A DNA stretch of 64,000 bases from positions 2,914,001 to 2,978,000 of the forward strand of contig OZ218953.1 of assembly GCA_965112735.1 (NCBI GenBank), in the 5' to 3' direction. Origin of the DNA: Phaeosaccion multiseriatum (Eukaryota > Ochrophyta, other classes). The translations under genes were made by a program, and so were the position numbers. The notes below the pieces were generated by a model, which was not told where the DNA came from, did not search any database, and saw nothing but the letters and a program-made list of their open reading frames with translations. This document shows, one piece after another, positions 13,043-24,691 of the stretch (the stretch's first letter is position 1; every line of letters begins with the position of its first letter).

Positions 13043-16000
13043 GTCAAGGCCGCCGGGGGGGGTCAGCATGCTTCCTGGTCAAGGAGGTTGACAGCAACGC
13101 AAATCATGCGCCAAGCACGATAAACAGGGCTTCGAGCAAAAAGGCGGCCAGCCCGGTCAAACGCTCATGCGACTTCTTGTATTATCGACTCACCTGAGCA
13201 GAGTTTCCGATGAACGAGACGCCGCTCGCACCGGAGAAAGTGGCGCGACTTCCCATGGCTGCGGCCAGGGCCCCTCCCTGGCACGTAGAAGAAAGCAAGG
13301 AACACAGCAACAGCACCAGCAGCAGCTCAATCAGAGCTACCTACGCCTCCCCCTAGTCTCACTGAACGATGAGGACAAGCTTGCTTGATCCCAAGGAAGC
13401 AAAGACGAGATCACGCTTCCCTCGCTTCGCTACGCGGATCGGAGCTGGAGCCGCGGCAGCAGGCCCACAGAGGGCTCTGGGGAAAGCTCGACACAGTTGA
13501 CTGACAAGCGTCCCGACCAGCCAACTCCTGCCTTGTTGAGTTGAGTTGAGTTGAGTTGATGGCACTTACATCTCTCTGGGCAGACCGCACGGAGCCCAGT
13601 CGCCGTCGAGAAGCAAAGCCGCACAAATAGTATGACGAGATGCCAAAGGGGGGAGAAGGGCAGCAGGTCAGAGTGTGGCGGCGGAAGGACGAGAAGCAGG
13701 GCGCACGGCAGGTCACACACGGCAGGCAGCAGGCAGGGGGGAGGCCGATGCAGGGGTGCGCATCCCTTCCTACTGCAAGGCAGGTCGACAGCACCGCAAT
13801 CAAGCCCCGGCGCGAGCGGCCAAACGGGCAGGTATGCCCGCTGCCAGGCGCTACTAAGACGAAGCGAACGTCCCCTTCGGCCAAGGCTCAATACCACCGC
13901 TACCGTTACGACTCAAGGGACGTGAGCGCACAGGAGAGGGGCCGAGCTTCCGCCCACAGCCCCGAAAGTGCGACACAGTCGTGACAGTAACGTCCGATTC
14001 TCGCCCAAGGTCAAGAGCCATCAGAAGCGGTGGGCACGAAAGCTCATGCGACTTCATAAAATCGACTCACCTCAGCAGAGTTTCCTGAGAAAGTGACGCT
14101 CCCACCGGAGAAGGAGGTGGTGGCGCTACTGAGTAACTGCATGGCCCCGCCGCCCTGTCATACGGCAGAAGGAAAAACAGCAGCAGCCAGCTCAATCAGT
14201 ACACCTTCCCCTGTGTTCGATAAGGCCAAGCTTGGTCCCAGGAAAGCGAGAGCACCCTCCCGAGATTGTTCAGGATGGCTTGGCACAGTTGAGTGAGCCA
14301 GGCAGGGCACTAAGTCTTGTCTGCCTAGGGGTTATGGCACATACAAGCTGGGCACAGATCACCGCAGCCCAGGAGGCACCGTGGGAGAAAACACCACAAG
14401 TACAACGAGGCACAGCCAAAGGGGCGAGAAATGCAGGCCAGGTCAGGGTGCGGCGGCGGGAAGGACGAGAAGCAGGGGGCACGCACGAAGATGAAGCGAA
14501 CGTCCCCTCCAGCTCAAGGCTCAGTACCAGCCACCGCTACCGTTACGACTCCAGGAGGGACGTGAGCACACACGGATAGAAGCCAAGCTTTCCACAGCAC
14601 CGAAAGTGCGTCGTGACAGTAACGTCCGATTCACAAACGTCAAACAAGAGCCATCTGAAGGCAGCCCAAAAGCTCCCTACTATGACTCACCCCGGCAGAG
14701 TTTTCCGAGAATTCGACTTCCCCCCCCGAGAAGGTGGCGTTACTTGATCCCAGATGAACGGCTCCTCCCTCTCCCTGTCACGTAGAAGAAAGACAGGAAC
14801 ATTGCAGAAGCTCGACCAATTACCTTCCTCGCAGAGTCTCATTTCTCAGAACGGTTCAGCGCCATCATATTGGGCACAGGACAGACGAGTGAATGGTGCT
14901 AGAATGGGGGGGGTGGGTGGAGTCAGCAGCATTTCAATCCAGGTACCTGCACCCAAACCGGGAAAGGGAGGGTCAGTGAGGTCAGCACGCTTCCTTCGCT
15001 CAGCTACACGGATCGGAGCCGCGGCACTATAAAGGGCTCTCTCTGGGCAGGGCTTGGCACAGTTGACTGAGAGAGGGAACTCTTCCTTCCTAAGGGGTTA
15101 TGGCACTTACAGAAGTCTGGGCAGACCGCACGCAGCCCAATCACAGCGGAGAAAGCAGCACAAGTACGTCGAGAAGCAGAAGGGGTGAGATGGCAAGGCG
15201 GAGTGCGCCGGCAAGGCCGAGAAGCAGGGCACACGGCAGGTCACACGGCAGGCAGGGGCAGGCATATGTAAAAGGCCGCTCGCTACGGACTTGCATCCCT
15301 TCCCTACTGCAAGTCTCGGCAACAACGCAATCAAGCCCCGAGCGGTACGAATACGCTCCGATTTCTGAACGTCAAAGAGCCACATCTGAAGCGCTGCGCA
15401 CGAAAGCTCACGGGACTTCTTGCTATCGACTCACCCCTGCAGAGTTTAAAGAGAAAGAGACGTTCCCATCGGAGAAGCTGGCGCTGCTCAGTGACAAAGC
15501 CACGGCCCCGCCCTGTTCATGTGACAGAGAGACACAGCAGCAGCCAGAGCAATGAGTACGCCTTCCTCTTACCGGCCGTAGCCTCATTTGTAAAATGGCA
15601 AGTTAAACATCATCTGGCAAGCGCCAAGCGGCAAGCCCTTCCCCCCAGGAACGAGAGCCGGCTCCAAGATTGGCCAGGATGGGAAAGAGAGGTCAAGCAA
15701 CTGTGAGGTCGCCCTTCTTGGTCCACGGATCAGAGCCGCGGCGCCACAAAGCGCTCTGGGCAAGGCTTGGCACAGTTGACTGAGCCAGGGCACTAAGTCT
15801 TGTCTGCCTAGAGGGGGGTTATGGCACTTACATCTTCCTGGGCAGAGATCACCGCAGCCCAGCAGCCCAGGCACGCACCGTGGGAGAAAACACCACAAGT
15901 ACGACGAGGCACAGCCAAAGGGGCGAGCAAGGCAGGCCAGATCAGGGTGCGGCGGCGGGAAGGACGAAAAGCAGGGGGCACACGGCAGGTCACACGGCAG

Positions 16001-19000
16001 GCAGCAGGCAGAGGTAAGGCCGCGGCAGGGTTCTTCGTACTACTGCAAGTCAAGGTCGGAACAGCGCAATCGCGCCCCGAGCGGCCAAAGGTGCAGGCGG
16101 CACGAAGAAAGGAACGTCCGATTCTCAACAAGATCAAGAGCCATCTGAAGCGCTGCGCACGAAAACTCATGATACTTGTTGGTATCGACTCACCGTAGCA
16201 ACGTTTCGTGAGAATGTGACGCTCTCACCGGAGAAGGTGGGACCACCACTAGTATGCCCTGCATAGATTGCCCCCCCCTGTCATACGGCAGATGGAAAAA
16301 CAGCAGCAGCCAGCTCAATCAATACACCCCCCCCTGTGTTGCATTTCATGGCGCGATCGTAACCGTCATCGATAAGTGGGGCAAGCTTGGCCCCAGGAAA
16401 GGCGAGGGCGCCCTCCCGAGATTGTTCAGGTTGGCAGGGGGGGGGCGGGGTAGAGGCAGTCAGGAGGCAGCATCGCAATCATGATCCTTGGCCTCAGTGA
16501 AGAGGGTGGTCAGTATTGAGGCAAGCACGCTTCTCTCCCTGAGCGAGCTAGTAGCCTGCACCTATGGAGCCGCGGCACCACAAAGGGCGGGCGCTTGCTG
16601 TGGAAAGCTTGTCCCCAATTGACAGAGCAAAAGCACCTGTAGCCATAGCTAAACTTCCGATTGGGGTGATGGCACTTACACGCTGCCGCAGACCGTGTTC
16701 AACAGACCGCACGCAGCCGGAGCGAACCGCGGAAGTACGGGGCGAGAAGCCAAAGGGGCAGGAATGGCAGGTCAGAGGCGAGTGCGGTGACGGAAAGAAC
16801 GAGCAGCAGGGCACATGGCTTGTCACACGCCAGACAGGCAGGCAGACAGAGCAAGGCCGCGGAGGGGGTCAGCATTCCTTCCTCCTCACCCGAGCACTAT
16901 GAACAGCTCTTCCGCGGATTGGTCATCCCCAGAGCTTTGAATGGTCACAGCCACAACGGCGGCCAAAAGAGGCAGGCATTCAAAGCCAGCCCAAGTCAAG
17001 TCATATGCAAAGCCAAGCAAGGAACACATGTGGAGACACGCCAATATTTGCACATCACCGAGCGAGAGTGCACAACAGTCGTTCTCTCTCTCCTTCAACT
17101 TCGTGGTATCGACTCACCGTTGCAGAGTTTCCAATAAAGATGCTGCTCTCACCAGAGAAGGTGGCGGTACTCTCGTCAGCTAGAAAAACGGCCCCGCCCT
17201 GTCACATGGAGAAGAGGAAACACGACAATTAGGAGGAGGAGAAGCTATAAACCATCGATAAGGGCAACCTTGCCATTGTGGCAGGCCCTTCCTTGGTCCC
17301 AGGGAAAAAGATGGCACACTTCCCTCGCTTCGCTGGCTACACGGATCGGATAGGAGTACAGAGGGCCCTGGGCAAGGTTTGGCCCAGTTGATTGAGCAAG
17401 GGAAACGATTGACTCCTGGGCACTTACATTGACTTGCTGGACAGTCCACACCGCACGCAGCCCAGCCAGGCACCGTGGAGAGAGCAGCAGAGTAAGATGA
17501 AAGACGGCCAGGGCGGTGTGAGTGAGAGGTCATAGTGCGGCGGTGGCAAGTGCAAGGACGAGCGAGAGGCACGGCACAGGGCACGCCACACTGTACAGAG
17601 TCAGACAGGTCAAGGCGGCGGGGGGCAGTCCAGCATCCCCTTCGTACCCAAGGGGGGAACGCAATCTATCGCCGAGCACGATGGACAGCGCTTCCATGCG
17701 CATTGGCCATCCCCACAGCTTCCAATGGTCTCCGAAAGGTGGCGAAGGAAGGACATGCAGAGGGTTGTTGCCGAACCAACACCAACACCGTATCGTACCC
17801 GCTACGAGCCAAGGAGAACGTGCCTGCACATGGGAGGCGGCGGCCAAGCGTGCGTCGCACAGACACCAACGAAGTGGTCGACAATCGCGACACAATACTC
17901 CGATTCTCAACAGTCAACAGCGATCGGAAGAGAGCTCATGCAACTTCTTACTCACAGCAGCGTTTCCTGAGAACCGGACGTCGCCTGAGAATGCGATGCT
18001 GCTGTCCGCGATTACAGAGATGGCCCCGCCCTGTCATGATATGGTGGGAGCAAACAGAGCAGAAGGTCTGTCAAGTTAACCATCAGCCATGAATGGACAA
18101 TCTGCAAGTTGCTTGGGCCAGGAAAGACGAGAGCAGCCATGCTTCCCTCGCTGAACCATAGGAGCATTCATTACTTACACTCTGGGCAGACCGCACGCAG
18201 CCCCGTAGACGCCCCAGTCGCCGTGGAGAACGTGGCAAAGGTACGACGAGAGCCAAGCAAAGGAGAGCCAAAGGGGCGAAAAGGGAGGCCAGGTCAGAGG
18301 GCGGCGGCGGAAGGACGAGAAGCAGGACACATTGGGAAGCTCACATGGCCGGCAGGCATGCAGCCAAGCAGGCAGGGACGCAGACAGGCAGGCAGGAGGC
18401 AGAGGTCAGCTACGTCAAGGCCGCGGCAGGGGTGAGCACCCGCCCGCCCCCCTTCCTGCCTTAAGGTCAGCGGCAAGGCAATGCTCAGCGTGAACTCACC
18501 CCTGCCCGATTTCCGGAGAAGAGCACATCGCCGGAGACAGTCACTGAACCACCTTGGGATATGCCTATCGCTCCTCCCATCTGCCACGTTGGAATCGACC
18601 AATTGGACAAATCAGCAGGACAGAAAAGAGAAAAAGAGGCAGAGCAGCACCCGGCCGCACGATTCACCGCCACCCCCCCCCCCCCCCCACTTACGTTGAA
18701 CTCGTTGGTTGCAAAGTGCAGCGTGTGCCCACCGTCATTTTCGATAATGAGTTCTGCACCGTCTCCCTCTACGTAAAACCTTAACCTCTCTAGGGTGACG
18801 TTGGCGGTGACGGAGAGGCGGAGGGTGGTTCTTGACAGCACAGTCACGGTCGACTGCTCGTTGCAGGTCATAGATCCGCTCAAAAAGAAGGCCACGTCCA
18901 CACCATCGTCCACCACAGAGTCGCAAGAGAGCTCCTCCTGCGCCATCGCCCCACCCACGAGGAGCGCAATTGCCAGAGCCATCCATGTCAGGAAGGAAAG

Positions 19001-19009
19001 ACCCATCAT
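9785..19009 (-). CDS. Secreted/type I membrane surface protein with Pmp-like beta-helix repeats, Cys-rich modules and Thr/Pro stalk
   Basis: Twenty-three exons sum to 2,043 nt (680 residues), all in phase. Signal-peptide exon 18695-19009 (MMGLSFLTWMALAIALLVGG...). Repeat exons: 18500-18580, 17956-18030, 17118-17198, 16194-16277, 15435-15512, 14691-14774, 14071-14154, 13194-13277, 12280-12360. Each encodes 25-28 residues of the pattern GGAI...FSG.V.FSGN.A, the GGAI/FSGN signature of chlamydial Pmp-type parallel beta-helix repeats. Microexons between them: 18179-18181, 17428-17436, 16680-16682, 15832-15837, 15111-15116, 14345-14347, 13570-13575, 12765-12770, 11647-11655. Exon 11144-11453 holds a degenerate last repeat and a Thr/Pro stalk. 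Exons 10734-10874 and 10418-10567 are six-Cys modules. Exon 9785-10128 gives a second T/P stalk, one membrane segment (LAYLVLGVLAVVPAYF) and a short basic tail. The repeat fold and surface location are inferred; a role in adhesion or wall contact is only a guess. The ATG at 19009 was chosen because the signal peptide follows at once. Confidence 0.8.
10390..11010 (-). repeat. Tandem duplication of a Cys-rich exon with its flanking introns
   Basis: Two nearly identical copies of about 300 bp (about 10370-10670 and 10680-10990) each hold one exon (10418-10567 and 10734-10874). Each encodes six cysteines spaced C-x10-C-x3-C-x7-C-x6-C-x8-C, with CGSSFSDANTNC and CFADLDVSSC. This spacing resembles a Cys-rich module I recall from stramenopile cell-surface proteins. 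Both copies are in phase 1 and can be spliced in series. High identity of the introns suggests a recent duplication. Confidence 0.8.
11829..12074. repeat. (GGCA)n tetranucleotide microsatellite in intron
   Basis: About 245 bp of GGCA repeats with scattered GCCA and GACA variants, inside the intron between the repeat exon 12280-12360 and the microexon 11647-11655. It accounts for the larger size of this unit. Confidence 0.95.
12919..13041. repeat. (GGCA)n tetranucleotide microsatellite in intron
   Basis: About 120 bp of nearly perfect GGCA repeat, at the same position in its unit as the tract at 11829-12074. Other units keep a short seed at this place (for example around 13720, 15240, 15990 and 16830). 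Confidence 0.95.
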
Positions 19010-19149
19010 GTCAAAAGAAAGGAAAGACCCAAAAATCTCGTCAGTCATTAATTCCCCTTGAAGGGGAACTAAGGTCAAAATAAAAAATAAAAAGGAGAAG
19101 TCCAGTGCCCAGCCAGTGCTCAGTGTTTGGGTACTGGCTGTTCCTCGCT

Positions 19150-20400
19150 CGTCAAGTGAACCCGTCTTCCACAGGAAGGAGAGGGGAGAGAACCCGTCGC
19201 TTCTCGCTTGGTTGACGCATGCACCAGCTGAGACGATAATGTCCATGGCATCTACTCGACCAAGCTCGGCCGCCACGGCCATCGCGGTCCATCTTTCATA
19301 TATCGGCCACACTCGAGTGGTGCAGCAGCTCCTCTCGTTAGGGGCAAAGGTAGCTAGACATACATACGGGGATGGCTGCAGGCAGGAGAAATCAAAGCGA
19401 CGGTAGAGGAACTGGTCTGTCTGAAGGGCAAAGCAAGCCTAGACGAGCCGTTGCCCGATGTGGGATGGACGGCAATGACTACGTATGGTCGAGCAGACGC
19501 CATCGACATTCTCGTCTCAGCCGGTGCGAGCACTGAGGAAGAGGATGAGCAGGGGCTCACTCCACTCTTGGCTGGTCGCATCGATGGATGGCATGCATCG
19601 ACAGTGCACAAGCTTCTGACGCAGCGGTAGTGGACCTGCTTCTCTCCGCCGGTGCCCGAGTGGACGTGACGAATGGCGCTGGTTGGACTCCTCTCCACAC
19701 CGCCGCTGGAAGAGGAGGTCTCGATGAAGTGGTGGGGCTACTCCTCCGAGCTGGTGCGGAGTTAGACTGTGGCGAGGGCAGCGATGCGTACACCCCACTT
19801 CACATTGCTGCGCACAGCCAAAGGGCACGGGGCAGTGGTGGCCCGTCTCCTCGCCGCAGCCTCGCCATGTGATGCCCCGGCCACGAGTGGCACCACCCCT
19901 CTGCTTGCGGCCATCATTGGAGGCTGTCCTGGGATCGCCTTGCAGCTTCTCTCGGCTGGAGCATCGGTGGACACTGCCCTGATTTGTCCACAACAGCAAC
20001 TTTGCTTAGGCCGCGAGGTCGGAGGGCGCCTCCTCGCCGCGGCAGCGGAGTTCTTCGCATCGCAGACTGATGTGGCTGGACCTCATGCGCGCCGCAGATG
20101 ACCCCGCTTTTGACACGCAGAGAGGGTACTGCGGTAGAGCGGTGTACAGCCCGAGACTGTGCTGGCGATGGCCTCGGAAATGGGCGGAGCAACCACTCGT
20201 CGTCCTGTTCCTTGCCAAGTGGGGTCGCTCCACACGAAGGTTGCGGAGTTGGTGGGCGTACGACGAGGACGGGCGACCGCTCTCTCCCCGCGCCATGACA
20301 TTGTTCGCCTCGCACTTGCGGAGAAGCACCACCCAGCTCAACGCTCTGTTGGTCTGTTGGAGGACGATTGGTCTGTGGGGGGGAGGGAGCGAGTGAGCCA
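19150..20400 (+). pseudogene. Decayed ankyrin-repeat gene with an inverted segment
   Basis: Ankyrin signatures occur on the + strand in several frames: HTRVVQQLLSLGAKV (about 19305), ADAIDILVSAGAS (about 19495), VVDLLLSAGARVDV then GWTPLHTAAGRGG (about 19625-19715), VVGLLLRAGAEL, YTPLHIAA, and after another frame change GTTPLLAAIIGG and ALQLLSAGASVD (about 19890-19975). Frames change near 19610 and 19810 without usable splice sites. On the - strand, 19150-19290 encodes GRVDAMDIIVSAGACVN, a close relative of the + strand piece at about 19495, so part of the gene lies inverted. The downstream stretch to 20400 stays open in a third frame but is not recognisable. I read this as a pseudogene. Confidence 0.7.
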
Positions 20401-20798
20401 CGCTCAGTTGCAGTTTCAGTTTGCAGCTATCAGTGGCTTGCCCGGAAGGAGCCGACCCGCTGATCGAGTTATGCGCCTGTCATTGACTTCAAGGAATCAC
20501 CTAAGGAATCACCCCCTAACAGCTGTCTGTGTGTGGGGGGGGGACTTTATGTGTGGGGGGGTGTTTTCAGGCACACCAATTCATCGATTTATCATTCGGT
20601 CATACTTTCCGTGACTTACTGGACCGACCCGTTAAAAATCTTTGTTTGCTTTGTGCGTCGAGGAGGTGCCTCTGGAGAGGACCGCTTGCCTGTGTGCGGG
20701 ATGTTTCCGTGGATGTGGGGCGGGGGGTGGGGTGGGCTCTTCCTGATGAGGACTGTTTGCGTATGTGCTTGAGGATTGATTAATTTTTTGTAGAGGGC
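20401..20798. other. Upstream region of the giant surface-protein gene
   Basis: About 400 bp between the ankyrin remnant and the ATG at 20799. It contains two G-runs (about 20536 and 20557). No coding signal or clear promoter motif was recognised. Confidence 0.4.
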
Positions 20799-23700
20799 AT
20801 GGTCTTCACCAAGCCGAGAGCAGCATGGTGCGGCTGCTTCTCCTTTATCCTGCTCGGGGCCATGCTCGAAGGAGCAACACGAGCAATGGCTAGCGACTTG
20901 CAGTGGATTGGCGCTTCTTTTGGAAACTGGAGCGAGCCGAGCAACTGGGAGCCTGCTCAGGTAGGAGGCATGGTCCACCTCCAGCACCCTCCCCCATCCT
21001 CTTCCTCTCACACCCCTCTTCTGCCCCTTCACGCGAACTTCTCCTCTCCATAGCTGCCAGGAGCAGTCGACACGGCCAATGTCACCACCAATGCCAACAC
21101 CACTGTTGTCCTACCCGGCGAGGCGACTGCCATTGCCGGTCTGGTCTTGGACGCAGGCACCCTCTCCTTCCCCTCTTCGTCCTCCTCGTTGTCCGTCTCC
21201 ACTTCCCTATCATGGACGGGGGGAACTTTAGCTGGGCCTGAGGGATCGACACTGACCGTGTCTTCCGGCGCGGTGGGTGTCATCAAGGGAAGTACAGACA
21301 AGGCTTTGGAGGGGGGGGTAAAGCTGGAGGTGGAGGAAGCAGCAGAGGTCTACTGGCATGGGGGCAACATCATACAGAGCGGAGGAGCGACAGTCCTTCT
21401 TTCGGGAGGGACACTGAACTGCAGTACAGCAGGAGAAGAAGAAGAAGAAGAAGAAGACCAGGAGGAAGGGCAAGGCTCCTCCCTCACCCTCGGCCCCTCC
21501 GCGGCGCACTACTCCTTCACCTCCAGCGCCAACAGCGTGCTCAACGACGAAGTGGACCTCGAGTTCGCTCTTACCCCCTCCACTACCTGGGGTCAGGAAC
21601 AAGGCGCCGCCGTGCTCGACCTGCTCATTGCGGGGGGGCTTCGGGCCCAGCACCTGGACTCTGACGGTCCAGTGTTTGCGCTGACCGTGTCCAAGGACGA
21701 GCAGGCCAGCGCCTTCTACGGTCGTGTAGGATACTCGAACGCGGGGGATGCAGACATGTATTACGGCAACGCGACGCTGTCGGCGAGGTGAGGACAGGGA
21801 TAGCGGGGAAAGACAAAGGAGGACGAGGCGCCTCGTTGGTTCTCCCTTGATGGTTGGTTGATCCCATCTCTCGGCTGGAAAGGGTGTTCATGAGGGTTTT
21901 CTCCTGCCAACGTCTTCTGACTGTGAGTCCCTCTCACCTTCTCTCTCCCCTCCCCCACCAGAGGTAGCTCCGAAGACTGCGCACAACTCTGCCTCAGCAC
22001 TGCCTCCTGCCAGGGCTTCGATCACTCCCTCGCTCTGGGGCTGTGCCTCTTCAGCAGTCGAAGCAGCAGCAGCGTAGGGGGGCTCAGTGCCTCCACCCTC
22101 TTTGACCACTACGAAAGGAGGAACAGCGAAGGTGGAAGCTGGGACTCCTCCTCCGATAGGGCCGACTCCAATTCGCTCAACATCACCCGGGGGGGCGTCT
22201 TCGCCGTCGGAGCGCAGGCGAATGTAACGGTCGACTCCTTCCTCTGGATGGCACCACACGGTGCCGTGGCTGTGGAGGCAGGAAACCTGACGCTCCAAGG
22301 GGGTGCGTACGTGGCCGAGGCAGGGGCCATCACGCTGTCGCAGGGGGGCGCACTCACCGTCAGCACCGGGGTGAGCAGCAGCATCAGCGGCAGCAGCAGC
22401 AGCAGTAGCGACAGCAGCAACAGCAGCAGCAGCACGGGGAACGTGGACATGCATTGGAACGCGTCTCTGGCGGGGGACGGACAGCTCGTCTTCAAGGGGG
22501 AGGGCGCTGCCCGGGGCGAGCATCAGCTGCCATCTACGGTCTCGTCTACTGGGGCTGTCACAGATGGCAGCAGCCTGGCAGTGGAGCTGGAGGGCCTGGT
22601 GACCGTGTCTGTGGCCCTCTCTGAGAAGAGCAGTGTCCTTGGGGGCAGCGCGGCCCTCGAGCTGGGGAGTCTCACGCTCAGTGGGCAGAGTGTGCTCTCA
22701 TTCGCATCCCCCAACACTTCCTCCGACAGCGGCCTCACACTCGACCCGGGAGGAGGAGGAGGAGGAGGAGGAGGAGGAGGAGCAACAGCAGCAGCGCAGG
22801 GGGTTGCCTCCCTGACGCTAACGTCGTCGCTTGTCCTCGAGGGGTCAAGTCGGCTGAAGGCTTCACTTCTCTCCGTCCGGGCCCCGGCCGTCTCCATCGG
22901 CCCCTCTGCCGCCATTGACGTCAGCGGTCGGGGATTGGCCGCTCAGACAGGGCCGGGGAAGGGAAGCTATGGCGCCTCAGGGGGCTCGGGAGGGGGGCAC
23001 GGGGGGATGGGAGGCGATGCCGCGGGAGCTACCGGCGAGGAAGGGGGGGTAGGGGGCAGCTATGGGAGTATCACCAGGCCGCTGTCAGCCGGGAGTGGGG
23101 GGGGGCATTCCGAACTCGGCTCCGGGGGGGCTGGAGGGGGTGCTGTGTACATTGAAGTTAGCGGCTTTCCTGAGGAGGGAGAGGAGGAGGAGGAGGAGGA
23201 GGAGGGTGTGATTCGGCTCGATGGAGGGCTGTGGGCCAACGGAGGGGCGGGCGAGGGGGACGGAGGAGGGGGCGCAGGAGGCGCGGTGTTGCTTAACGTC
23301 AGTCGAGTCACTGGGGGGGGGAGCATCGCGGCCTTGGGGGGGGAGGGGGGCTACCCCGGGGGCTGGCTCTCCGGCGGCGGGGGGGGCGGGGGACGCGTGG
23401 CAGTGATACAGAGGAACAGCAGCAGCAGCAGCAGCAGTTGGTCATACAGCAGCAGCAGCAGCAGCAGTAGCGATGGAAGCATCGCCAGTTGTGACTGCGG
23501 CTTGTCGGATTTCAACGGGTCCGTTTCGCTGGTGGGAGGCGGGCAGACGAGCACGGCCCTACACTCGAGTCCCGTGTATGCCGCCTCGGGCACGCTCTTT
23601 GTGGAGGACGGAGGGCAGGACGGACAGCAGGGGCTCCTGATCGTCAGCAACGCCGGGGTGGAGGACGAGAGAAGCCCCTTCGCGGACACGGTGCTGCCAA

Positions 23701-24635
23701 CGGGCGACGACGCGGACAGCCAACACGCCTTTGGACGAGTCAGGGTCATCCGAGGAGGTGCGTGGCGTGTGTGCGTGCGTGTGCATCTTGCTGCCCGACA
23801 CTGCTTGCACCACGCTGTCTGTCCCGCCCGCCCCCCCAAGAGCGCTGCTCTACCGCACTTGGCCTCTCCTCCCTTCCCCTCCCCTCGTCTCATCTGACCT
23901 CTCCTCCCTCACTGCCCCACCCCACTCCTCCCCGCCCCTTTACTCTCCACGTAAAATCCCCCATACACTGCCATCCATCCCCACCCCCCTGGGTCCCCGG
24001 TCCCCGTCCACTGCCATCCATCCCCACCAGGCTCTCTCGCAGTGGAGGGCGCCTCTACGTGGCTCAACATCTCCTCCTCGCTGCTGTCCGGAGACGCTTC
24101 AACAGGCTGCTCTCTGCGAGTGTCCTCCGGTGCCCACCTCATCCTTCCGGAAAGCTTGTCCCTTGAGGGTCTCACACTACAGGTGGACTCGGGCGGGAGT
24201 TTGCGGGGGGGCAAGACGAGTCTTAACATCTCCGAGGGGGCTGTACTACAGCTTTACTCCAACGGGTCCAGCAACGGAGGGGAGGGGGGGGTGTACCTCT
24301 TTGATGAGCTGACTGTCTCCGATGGCGGAGTTCTGCAGCTGGCCAACGAGGAGGAGGAGGAAGAGGAGGAGGAAGATGGAGGGGCGGAAGGTAGTGGATG
24401 GGGGGGGGGTTGGAACGCCGTCCAGGTGGGGGGTGAGTCGCTGCTGGTGTCCCCGGGGGGCGAGGTGAGCGTGGGCGCGCGTGTGAATGCCTCGCTCGCT
24501 GTGACAGCGGTGCAGCTGAGCGGGGGCGGGGTGGTGCGGGGAAGCGGCCGGAGGGACAGCGTGCTCACTATGCCTGCCGACTACATGCTGCATCTCGCGT
24601 GTGGCAATGACGGTGCTAGCAGTAACACGAGCACC

Positions 24636-24691
<56 letters not shown>

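Larger units (their letters stand above)
11647..18580 (-). repeat. Nine-unit tandem array, about 0.7-1.1 kb per unit: one beta-helix exon plus one microexon per unit
   Basis: Microexons lie at 18179, 17428, 16680, 15832, 15111, 14345, 13570, 12765 and 11647, spaced 720-850 bp apart except the last (about 1.1 kb, enlarged by a tetranucleotide repeat). Intron sequence is conserved between units as well as exons: repeat-exon donors read GTGAGTCGAT in many units, microexon acceptors read TCTGCCCAG or close variants, and microexon donors read GTAAGTGCCAT or close variants (GTATGTGCCAT once). The microexons encode S, QVN, R, ED, TS, L, RD, TD and SDD in transcript order. The array grew by duplication of a whole genomic segment, introns included. 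Confidence 0.85.

Noticed and set aside
11643-13069. Open frames of GRQAGRQA or CLPACLPA over the GGCA repeats
   Set aside because: These are tetranucleotide-repeat artefacts within introns of the Pmp-like gene.
19010-19312. In-frame N-terminal extension of the Pmp-like protein into the ankyrin fragment
   Set aside because: The signal peptide begins at 19009; an upstream extension would bury it. The extension is explained by the inverted ankyrin remnant.
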